Positions 55,130 through 64,000 of a stretch of 64,000 nt of DNA are shown here, one piece after another. Position numbers and translations under genes: made by a program. The stretch is taken from the NCBI GenBank assembly GCA_009809945.1, contig WTPW01000583.1:79598-143597 (forward strand). Reading direction: 5' to 3'. The stretch is from Gigaspora margarita (taxonomy: Eukaryota > Glomeromycota > Glomeromycetes > Diversisporales > Gigasporaceae). Under the pieces are notes generated by a model. It saw nothing but the letters and a program-made list of their open reading frames with translations. It had not been told where the DNA came from and did not search any database. The stretch's first letter is position 1. Each line of letters starts with the position of its first letter.

Positions 55130-55727
55130 CTGCAGGTTGATAGCGTAGTAGTTGTGCTCCCAGGACATCAAACATTTTCAAATACAAGGTCATTAGTTCA
55201 AGTTCTATGAACATAAAAATTAACTACACACGATCATGTAAAGGATGGCCTAAATTAGGATGCTAGGCTACATTTGAACAGATTATCCACATTTCGGGCT
55301 TGGCTTAGATCGAGGCTCTCCAGACAATTTGGATAGATATCAAGTAATCTGCTCTAATAGGGTTCTTATTTGATTTATTTTTTCCTCAGGGGTGAAAAAC
55401 TTCTAGAAAAATTGGAACAAAGAGCACATCTAGTCGAACTCGAATACCATTGGTGCGTTTGCACTCAAAATACTTGGACAGTTCTAGTTAAATCCCTCAG
55501 TTGTAAAATGGGTTAGCTGATTAAGTTCAGCTAGAATAAAAATAGAAATAGGATGGCATAGTACTGGTTAGCCACAGTAGAAATGAAAAATAGTAATAGA
55601 TGACATATATAGATCATTACAAATGTACAAATGTAGGACCTTATTGGGTTCCCATGATCAATAACCTTAATAAAAAGACCGCCAACTGCAGCTTCAGGTG
55701 TATGCCTGAAGAAATTAAAAAAAAAAG
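55130..55727 (+). mobile_element. SINE-3, tRNA-derived, diverged
   Basis: The A box is TAGCGTAGTAG (55141-55151) and the B box AGTTCAAGTTC (55195-55205; two mismatches). The surrounding head (GCAGGTTGATAGCGTAGTAG) parallels SINE-2 (GGGCTGATAGCATAGCGG), so both share a tRNA ancestor. The body ends near TGCCTGAAGAAATT and an A-rich tail. Confidence 0.65.
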
Positions 55728-56061
55728 AAAATTATACTTAATAAATCATAAAGTTCCCTAGTTGGCTCAAATTTTCTTTAGTTACACAAAACAATTAATT
55801 TTGATTGGTCAATATTATATGATTATCATATGATTTTTGTAAACAACTTTTGATATCTAAAATTTAAATCATTATAACTTGACAAATATTCAACCAATTT
55901 TAATAAAATTTGCTATTTTTAAAATCAGAAAAACCTGCTCAATAATTTTGTTTAACAGTTCAAAAACAAATTGCTTAAAAAAATTTTACAAAATTTTAAA
56001 AAGAATAAATCAATACTATGAATTTTATATATAATTTGCAATTTGTTCCCCCTACCCTTAA

Positions 56062-57330
56062 AACACAAGAATCAAAAATACAGAAATGACTAGTTATTCT
56101 TATTCATGTCTTCAGTTGTTATTAGGGTTTTAAAAATTGACTTTCATTCATTATGTGCACTTTGTAGATATTAAAGATAGAAAGCATAATAGTTTCAATG
56201 CAAACTAAGCCTTAACCAGAATTTTTTATAAAAAAAATAAAAGTGTAAACCACTTAAAGTTGATATTTTGTTTTGCATTATATGGAATAATAATAAAATT
56301 ATTTTTTAATATAAATACAACTTTAAATGTATATTATGCATCAAATAAATTTGTAACATTTTTTTTTACTATAATTCTAAAGTGCTGATTTTTTATTTTG
56401 CATTACCCACTGACCCATTTTTCAAATTTTTAATTTTTTTTCCTTTTTTTAGATCCCAATTTTAGATCCCAATTGTACCAATTGATTGATTTTTGATATT
56501 TATTATTTTTTGCTATTCATAAATACTTTTTCTAGAGCCAGATTCATCACATCTACCACTTCTTTATAGAATTCATAGGTCAAACTGTCAGTGCCTATTG
56601 ATTTGCTATTAAAAGTGCTTAGATAGTTTATATCTGATATCACTTGATTGATACCTTAATTTCTTGTTATTGTCTAATAGGATTGTAAAAACAAATTTCT
56701 GATCCATTTTCTTAATTCTTTGCTATGCAAAATAAAAAAAATTAGCCTTATATAACTTATATAGACATGAAAACTTAGGTCAGTTGGTCAGATTTTTTTA
56801 TTTAACTGTAAATTATTTATGTTTACTAAGAGTATACAAGGTTAATTTTTCATTTTGTATAGCAAAAAATCATAAAATTGAGTCAACAGTTATATTTATT
56901 CTATCAGTCCTGTTGAACAATTATACTGAATGAGAATAGCAGGAAAAAATAAATGTCAAAAATTGAACAATTGGCATGATTGAGATCTAAAAAAAAGAAA
57001 AAGCATCTTTTTGATACAAATTCAACTTTAAATGTGTAGTTGTAATAGAATTTTTTCACTATAATTCTAAAACTACCCAAATTTGGTTTTTCATTTTTTA
57101 TTACTTGCTGATATATTTTTTCAATTTTTCAATTTTTTTTCTTTTAGATCCAATTGTACCAATTCAATTTTTGACTTATTTTTTTCTAATAATCTCATTT
57201 GATATACCTGATGGAGATCTAATTTTCTGTAATTGTCCAATAGGATTAGTGAAAAATATCTATTGCAGAATTAAACAGTAAGCTACTCCTAATCTAGCTC
57301 AATAAGCTTTTGCTAAAATTTGTGCTACTA
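56062..57330. repeat. Diverged direct repeats, no gene
   Basis: A segment of about 200-240 bp occurs twice: near 56300-56520 and 56990-57190 (shared order: AACTTTAAATGT, TTTTTTTACTATAATTCTAAA, TTTTTCATTTT-like, TTTTTAGATCC, CAATTGTACCAATT). Each is followed within 200 bp by a GTCYAATAGGATT word. The LINE relic at 56500-56690 lies between. Confidence 0.55.
56500..56690 (-). pseudogene. Reverse-transcriptase relic of a second LINE type
   Basis: The minus frame reads INYLSTFNSKSIGTDSLTYE then FYKEVVDVMN, matching the start of LINE reverse transcriptases (K-x-P/I-G-x-D-S/G-L-T-x-E-F-Y-K). It ends at a stop after about 48 codons and has a TAA just upstream. It differs from the RT at 27090-28028, so it comes from another LINE lineage. 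Only this scrap remains. Confidence 0.65.
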
Positions 57331-57679
57331 GCAGTGTTTAAAATAGAAATTTTAATTTACTGGTACATGCACCTGTTATATAAAAAAATACTGGTTCAAA
57401 AAAAAACCTGTAAAAAATTTTTATATAAATAAGTATTTGTAGTTAATTTGCATTAGTTGATTTTATTAGTTTAGTCAACTTATCTAATTTTTCAAAAAAT
57501 TGGCTTAGTTAATTTTATGTTAGTTTATATTAAAAATCACAGTAACCAATCAAATTTAGGCTGGTCCAGTTGTTTATACTATGTTCCTAGAATATATGCA
57601 TGTGCATCTATATGCTCTTACAATCATTTTCTAATTTAGTATAAGAATCTATCTCATTAGTCAAAAATCAAACATTTCA
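57331..57679. other. Left flank of the satellite
   Basis: ATATGCATGTGCATCTATAT near 57595 has an inverted partner near 59735-59765 beyond the array, so the satellite may lie inside an inverted-repeat element. The edges could not be fixed. Confidence 0.35.
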
Positions 57680-59690
57680 AAACTTTGAGCAAAGATATCT
57701 TGACAACTATCTGACTAAATTCAATGAACTTTTTTATTTACATTATATGAATTTGTAGAATTAAATTAAAAAAAGTTCATCAAATTTAATTAGGTAACTG
57801 TCACAAAATCTTCACTCAAAGTTAAAGAAAAAGAAAAATGTCTATCTAAATAAAAGCTGTGCCAAAGTTTTTTAAAAATTTGAACAAAGATATCTTGACA
57901 ATTATCTGAATAAATTCAATGAACTTTTTTTTATTTAAATTCTATAAATTTATAGAATTAAAATAAAAAAATTCATCGAATTTAGTCAGATAGTTGTCAA
58001 GATATCTTTGTTCAAAGTTTTAAAAAACTTTGGGACAGCTTTTATTTTGATAGATGTTTGTTTTTTCTCTAACTTTGAGCAAGATATCTTGACAACCATC
58101 TAATCAAATTTAATGAACTTTTTTTTATTTGAGTTCTATATATTCATATAATTTAAATAAAAAAAAGATCATTGAATTTGGCTAGACTGTTGTCAAGATA
58201 ACTTTGCTCAAATTTTTAAAAAAACTTTGGCGCAGCTTTCTTTTGATAGACATTTTGATTGTTCTCCAACTTTGAGTGAAGATATCTTGACAACCATCTA
58301 ACTAAATTCAATAAATTTTTTTTATTTGAATTCTATGAATATATAGAATTCAAATAAAAAAATTTTATCAAATTTAGTCAGATGGTTGTCAAGATGTCTT
58401 TACTCAAAGTTAGAGAAAAATCAAAATGTCTATCAAACAAAAGCTGCGCCAAAGATTTTTTAAAACTTTGAGCAAAGTCATCTTGATAATGGTCTAACCA
58501 AATTTGATGAACTTTTTTTTTATTTGAATTCTATGAATTTATAGAATTTAGATAAAAATGTTCATCAAATTTGATCAGATGGTTGTAAATATATCTTTGC
58601 TCAAATTTAGTAAAAAATCAAAACATCTATCAAAATAAAAGCTGTACTAAAAAATTCATCAAATTTGTTCAGATGGTTGTTAAGATATTTTTGTTCAAAG
58701 TTTTAAAAAACTTTGGCACAGCTTTTATTTTGATAAATGTTTTAATTTTTTCTAACTTTGAGCAAAGATATCTTGACAACTATCTTATCAAATTTGATGA
58801 AGTTTTTTTTCTATAAATTCATAGGATTCAAAAAAAATAGTTCATTGAATTTGGTTAGACTGTTGTTAAGATAACTTTGCTCAAAGTTTTAAAAAAACTT
58901 TGGCGCAGCTTTTTTTTTTAATAGATGTTTTGATTTTTCTTTGACTTTGAGCAAAGATATCTTGCCAATCATCTGACTAAATTCGATATTTTTTTTTATT
59001 TGAATTCTATATATTTATAGTATTCAAATAAAAAAAAGTTTATTAAATTTAGTTAGATGGTTGTCAAGATATCTTCACTCAATGTTAGAGAAAAATCAAA
59101 ACGTTTATCAAAAGAAAAGTTGCAGCAAAGTTTTTTTAAACTTTGAGCAAAGTTATCTTGACAAAAGTCTAACTAAAATTGATGATCTTTTTTTTTATTT
59201 GAATTCTATGAATTTATAGAATTAAAATAAAAAAATTATTGAATTTAGTCAGATGGTTGTCAAGATATCTTTGCTCAAAGTTAGAGAAAAAATCAAAATG
59301 TCTATCAAAATAAAAGTTGTGCCAAAGTTTTTTAAAACTTTGAATGAAGATATCTTGACAACCATCTGAACTAATTTGATGAACTTTTTTATTTGAATTC
59401 TATGAATTTATAGAATTCAAATAAAAATAAGTTCATAGAATTTGTTCATATAATTGTTAAAATATCTTTGTTCAAAATTTCAAAAAACTTTGGCACAGTT
59501 TTCATTTTGATCGATGTTTTGATTTTTCTCTAATTTTGAGTGAAGATTTCTTGACAACTATCTAATTAAATTTGGCAAACTTTTTTTTATTTTAATTTTA
59601 AAATTCATATAATGCAAAAAAAAAAAGTTCATTGAATTTAGTTAGATGGTTGTCAAGATATCTTCGCTCAAAGTTTTAAAATTTTTGATT
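57680..59690. repeat. ~195-bp satellite array, about 10 units
   Basis: The anchor TTGAGCAAAGATATCTTGAC or a variant starts near 57686, 57882, 58074, 58271, 58467, 58758, 58947, 59142, 59340 and 59536. Spacings are 189-198 bp except one of about 291. Each unit is also an inverted repeat: the anchor pairs with GTCAAGATATCTTTGCTCAA, around a central GAATTCTATGAATTTATAGA-type hairpin. A spacer (TGTCTATCAAAATAAAAGCT, GCCAAAGTTTT) separates the hairpins. No coding frame was seen. Confidence 0.9.
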
Positions 59691-60825
59691 TTTGACTGAC
59701 AAGATAAATACACAGAAAATAATCATCAGATTATTGGGGGCACATAGATGCACATGTATATATGCACCAGTTACTTCAAAAAATTCTGGATCATGCACTA
59801 TTTGTTGCACTGGCCCAATTTTAAAATACCAGTATATGCAATATAAAAAACAATGTAGATATTCATTAATTGACTAATTAGATGATAAATTGGGGCAAAC
59901 AATAAATGTAAGGAATAGAAATGTTCTGGTAGACAATTATTCAACCTAAAGTACTAACGCTATAGTTTTTCAAAGACAAAAACGAATAAAAACTAAATAA
60001 TTTAATATCATAGAATTTTGGCAAGGAAAGACTCTCCATAACTATATCAAATATGTAGAACGCTATCAGACTAATTCTGGTCAAAAAATTATTCTAGCAA
60101 AAAAAGTTGCCCGATCGACTGGCCCGAACTTTTTTTAGGATTGACCCTATAAAACTAGCAATGCCAGTCTAAAAAAATTTCGCTCATTATGTGGACCCAT
60201 TAAAAAAAATTTCGCTAAAAAAAAAAATTTCGCTATTAGGTTAGGATAGGGCGTTGCTAATAAGTTCGGTTAGAAGGCTATATTATACCAAAATTTTGCA
60301 AGGAAAACTTTTTATTAGTACGTAGAAGGCAGTTTCATAGGCGAAATTTCGTGTTATGGGCGATTTTTCATTTATTTTTGTTTCTTGAACTTTTTTCACG
60401 TTACACCTGAACTCGAAATCTGATTAGCTAGCAAATTTTTTAGAATGCTGTTCCCATGATATTTGCATTGGCCCGTATCATTATTGTGCTACATATAAGG
60501 TCAAGTCAAAATCCGTATGGGTAAAATAAATACCGTATTCCGTTTGCCAAAGTATCACCCATGTATTGTACCACTATAAAATATCCGGTATTTTGCTATT
60601 AATATTCGGATTTTAAGCTTCAAAAAAATGCCCAAATTTGTAAAACAAAAACGGAGTATTTTGCGAACGGAATATTATATAACTCATAAAAACATGCAAG
60701 GGAATACAGTTACTGCACTGCTTATGTAATAAAAAATGCAATATAAATGATGAGAAAAAAATATGACTCTTATATGAACTCAAATTAGCATACTTCAGTG
60801 TATTCATCTCTATTCACAAATTATA
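59691..60825. promoter_or_regulatory. Intergenic region upstream of the P450
   Basis: It holds AAAAAAATTTCGCT repeated three times (60170-60236) and an inverted pair TACCGTATTCCGTTTGCC / GCGAACGGAATAT (about 60532-60676), probably a small MITE. No TATA box at a convincing distance was seen. The short frames at 59692-59877 and 60613-60807 (minus) have no recognisable motif. Confidence 0.35.
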
Positions 60826-62709
60826 ATGAATTATTATTTAATTGTAGTTGTTGCGCTTGTTAGTTACGTCTTATACAAGTGTTATATTTATCCTTTATAT
60901 TTATCACCATTACGTAAAATTCCTGGTCCACCTGTTAATAATTTTATTCTTGGACATTTTGCCTCATTTTTAAATCAAGAAGTAGGTGATGCTCATGATT
61001 ATTTAGCAAAAAAATATGGTGGGATAGCTCGGTATCATGGCTTATTTAACAAAACTCATATATTGATTTCCGATCCAAAACTTGTCCAACAAGTACTGGT
61101 AAATCATTCTTATGATTATCCAAGGTATTTCGTAAACCGAACTTTGGCAAAGAAATTTTTTGGTGGTGGTATTTTAATTGCTGAAGGAAATTCTCATAAG
61201 CGACAAAGAAAGATGATGAATCCTTCATTCGCTTTTGCTAATGTCAAGGTATTCTTTTTACAATCATAAAAGTTATAACTGTTAGAAAAATTAATTATTA
61301 CAATTATATTTAATTATTACGATTTCAGGAAATGGTTCCAACATTTGTTCAAGCTGGTCATAAATTAAAAGATATCTGGATCAAACAAATTGGGAATAAG
61401 AAAGAGGAAAGAATTACTATTACTGCAATAATTCAAAAGATAACTTTAGATGTTATTGGCCTTGTTGGTATGTGATATGTATTCCTCTACACGTTAGATT
61501 TTACAATTTTATTTCTAATCGTAGTTGTAATCGTAATTTCATATTTTATAGGGTTTAATTACGAATTCAATTCTACTACTTCAGATTCTGAATTAGCTAA
61601 AGCATATAGAACATTACTTGGTCGTAATCCTTCGCCTTTATTCGTAGCTTTTGCCAACACCCTAACGTTTATCAGGAAACTTCCAATTACTGTTAATAAC
61701 CAATTTAATGATTCCATTAAAACTATCAATAATATTTCTGAGAAACTAGTTGCTGAACAAAAAAATGCACCTGTTCGAGGAAAAGATTTATTGTCTTTAT
61801 TAGTAAAAGAAAATGAGAGCTTACCTGTTTATGAACAATTAACTCATGAGGAATTAGTTAGTCAGGTAAAAAATTTTTTTAAATTATATGTACTGTATGA
61901 TTTTATTAATTCTATTCAAATTCTAAATTTATCAAATTTCAAGGTTATGATATTACTCGCAGCTGGACACGAAACAACCAGTACTACATTATCTTGGGCA
62001 TTATACTTTCTCGCAAAATATCCTGACATTCAGGATCGTCTTCGTAAAGAAGTACTTGGCGTATTTACTGATCGTAATCATTTTCCGACTATTGATGAAA
62101 TTGACCAATTGAAATATTTAGAATGTATCTTTAAAGAAACTTTAAGGATCGTTCCCCCGGGTATATTCAATATTTCTGAAATTCAATTATTCAATTTATT
62201 TGTCTCTAACTTATTCTACTCTTTATTTTGACTTAAAAGTGCCTGAACTCCCTCGTTATAATTTAAAAGATGAAATTATGAATGGCTACGTTATTCCAAA
62301 GGTATTTTACTAAATAGCTTTTCATAATTCAATTTATTTGATATAAATATAGCATAAAACTTTAAAATTGTTTTTATTTTAGGGTACGCCATTGATGATT
62401 TCTATATATGCTATCCATCATGACCCTTCAATTTGGGGTGATGATGCCGAAAATTTTAACCCATCTCGGTGGCTTGATCCGGAAATAAAATCAAAAATAT
62501 CAAATACTCATTTCTTAGCTTTTAGTGCTGGTCCAAAAAATTGTTTAGGATTGAAAATGGCGCATTTAGAACTTAAATCTATCTTATCTGTGATTATTAG
62601 AAATTTTGAATTTAGATTAGTGGAAGGTTTTACTTTTAAAAAGAAGCTTCTTGGTTTCTCTAAACCCATCCCCGGAATTGATTTATTTGTTTCAAAAGTG
62701 GATTATTAA
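60826..62709 (+). CDS. Cytochrome P450 monooxygenase
   Basis: Six exons (60826-61248, 61329-61467, 61552-61865, 61944-62160, 62240-62301, 62383-62709) give 493 aa. All five introns are 78-84 bp with GT-AG ends, and every junction lands inside conserved P450 text. An N-terminal membrane anchor (residues 3-20) and the proline hinge KIPGPP (31-36) point to the endoplasmic reticulum. The C-helix has HKRQR (124-128) where many P450s have WxxxR. The I-helix has AGHETT (299-304), the oxygen-activation motif. ExxR is ETLR (357-360), the PERF-like motif is FNPSRW, and the heme loop is FSAGPKNCLG with Cys 439 as the iron ligand. Length and motifs are complete, so an active heme enzyme using NADPH-P450 reductase is likely. 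Substrate is unknown; sterol, fatty-acid or xenobiotic oxidation are all possible. An AATAAA at 62721-62726 may end the transcript. Confidence 0.95.
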
Positions 62710-63430
62710 ATCTTTTCTTAAATAAAATAACTTTGTTTTCGTATACAGTAATACTTTAAAACCAGTTTATTCAATCACATCAAAATATTGTAAATTGATT
62801 GATTTTATCGTAATAAGTAAAAAATTCAAATTGGTTCAATCTATAAAAATATACAATTCACTAGAAAATTCAGCAATCAGTTAATTAAATTAATAAAGAC
62901 TATTTTATTAAACAACTTTATATAATAATAAAAAAAATAAATTTATTCAAAGTTTTAATAACGATCATGCTATAATTATTGTTATAAAAAAGACACTTGA
63001 TAATTTTTATGCTAGGGTTATTAATACAAGGATAACTTAAGAATAGCCTCTTACGTTATTACTGATATTACGTAGGTGGGAATGGGATTTAAGTGGATTT
63101 GGAATTTCCTAGTTAAAATTAGAGTTAGAGTTAAAGTGAACATATGATAAAATCAACCCAAAGTGGGTTTTATATATAAATCACGAATCCATTTAAATTC
63201 TGTTTGCACTTACAAAATATATATTATAGTACAGTACACTCTCAATTGGGGATTCAAATTAAAATCATTATTTATTTTTCCGATTTATAATTCAACGTAG
63301 TACGTAAAAATACCTACTTATTTTGAAACCCTAAATATTTATTTTTTTTGAGACCGGAAACGTGACCTGTATCCCCCGCCCCTGCAGTCCCTACATCGAC
63401 ATATGTATGAACCCCTTTTGGCGTACCGAC
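62710..63430. other. 3' flank of the P450, no gene
   Basis: AT-rich with a possible polyadenylation signal at 62721-62726. Nothing else was recognised. Confidence 0.45.
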
Positions 63431-63500
63431 TAGTGATGTGCCACGTACAGTACTATACGTACAGTACTGTACGTACTGTACGTACTGTACGCTAAAATTT
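63431..63500. repeat. GTAC palindrome cluster
   Basis: CGTACAGTAC and CGTACTGTAC words repeat about six times (63443-63492) and can pair with each other or with themselves. A shorter run is at 48658-48686. Adjacent GTGATGTGCC (63434) recurs as CTGATGTGCC (63530). It may be the end of a transposon. Confidence 0.55.
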
Positions 63501-63593
63501 TTGCCGATCATTTATTAAGAGTGCCTGCCTGATGTGCCAATTGACCAATCAAATTCGTTAATTGATCAACACAGATAATTCCCGAAGAAGCTT

Positions 63594-63830
63594 TCGACTT
63601 TGACTTACGCTTTGATTTTCACTTTGACTCTCGCTTTGACTTTCACATTGACTTTCACTTTGACTCTCACTTTGACTTCGCTTTAATTTTCGTTTTGACT
63701 TTGATTTTCGCTTTGACTCTCCTTGCTTTGATTTGATCTTCAACTTTTATTTTGGCTTTCACTATGACTTCACTCTAATTTTTATTTTACTTTGATCTTC
63801 TCTTTGACTTTCGTTTTTTGACTTTCACTT
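63594..63830. repeat. ~12-bp minisatellite, CTTTGACTTTCG
   Basis: CTTTGACTTTCG/CTTTGACTCTCA units repeat about 17 times with drift. On the minus strand this gives a Ser/Gln/Glu/Lys repeat frame (63743-63558) that has no start context or domain. Confidence 0.8.
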
Positions 63831-64000
63831 ATATTTCGAGAATTTTTTCCGTGTTGAATTCACAAAAATATAATTTTGATCAATCAATCGTTTAAATAAG
63901 TTATTTAAGTTTAATGAATATTTTATACTTTGCTTCTTGTTTATTAATGTTAATTTAGCTAATTAGGCCAGACCAAGTTGATTATGTGTTTTACATTACC
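63831..64000. other. AT-rich end of the window
   Basis: Nothing recognisable. Confidence 0.5.

Larger units (their letters stand above)
50144..56057. mobile_element. 5.9-kb TTAA-flanked element with 0.3-kb inverted ends
   Basis: TTAA is present at 50140-50143 and 56058-56061. The ends are GGGTAGGAGGAACAAATTGC and, reversed, GGGTAGGGGGAACAAATTGC. The inverted arms extend to about 50447 and back to about 55753 (about 300 bp), through shared words such as AAAGTTGTTTACAAAAATCA. TTAA targets fit piggyBac-type transposition, but no transposase is present and the terminal GGG is unusual. The interior is a chain of later insertions: 50455-51495, 51563-52180, SINE-1 with 52764-54652 inside it, and SINE-3. 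Confidence 0.75.

Noticed and set aside
57680..59690. Centromere
   Set aside because: Unit length is suggestive, but the array is only 2 kb and close to an intact gene; no chromatin evidence is available.
63558..63743. Ser/Gln/Glu repeat protein
   Set aside because: It is the translation of a 12-bp minisatellite with no start context, upstream coding sequence or domain.

Overview
The window looks like a gene-poor, transposon-choked stretch of an AT-rich fungal genome. The best guess is an arbuscular mycorrhizal fungus (Glomeromycotina, Rhizophagus-like). The reasons are very AT-rich DNA, short GT-AG introns of about 80-100 bp, a BTB-BACK-TLDc protein of the kind these fungi have in large numbers, a fungal P450, a gypsy integrase of familiar type, and deep transposon nesting. 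The species is inferred, not proved. Coordinates below were read by eye; repeat edges without a target-site duplication (TSD) are good to about 5-20 bases.

Only two intact genes are supported: a BTB-BACK-TLDc protein (46008-47579, minus, two exons, 491 aa) and a cytochrome P450 (60826-62709, plus, six exons, 493 aa). Everything else is mobile DNA, its relics, or tandem repeats.

Layout: 0-4 kb holds dispersed repeats and a possible exon relic. 4.4-15.7 kb is a dead Ty3/gypsy retrotransposon whose integrase was split by a 9-kb hAT-like insertion (4741-13729). That insertion carries a Tc1/mariner-like element (5351-12953), which in turn carries a hAT-like element (6048-9236) and further inverted-repeat elements. 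17.3-18.8 kb is a smaller nest of the same design. 21.6-31.3 kb is a long non-LTR retrotransposon (LINE) on the minus strand with ORF1, endonuclease, reverse transcriptase, RNase H and a zinc-knuckle region. It is broken by stops, frameshifts and a hAT-like insertion inside RNase H. 32.3-33.5 kb holds a second LINE-type 3' end. 33.6-36 kb is T-rich. 37.1-39.1 kb is a five-layer nest. 39.2-45.4 kb is dispersed repeats and minisatellites. 47.9-49.9 kb has small inverted-repeat elements. 50.1-56.1 kb is a 5.9-kb TTAA-flanked element with 0.3-kb inverted ends, containing three tRNA-derived SINEs. 57.7-59.7 kb is a ~195-bp satellite array ending about 1.1 kb upstream of the P450.

The two genes show no functional link. 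What unites the window is insertion into earlier insertions. In several cases TSDs allow the order to be read, and in two cases removing the insert restores the older sequence, which independently supports the boundaries. I saw no CRISPR array, rRNA, functional tRNA or operon.
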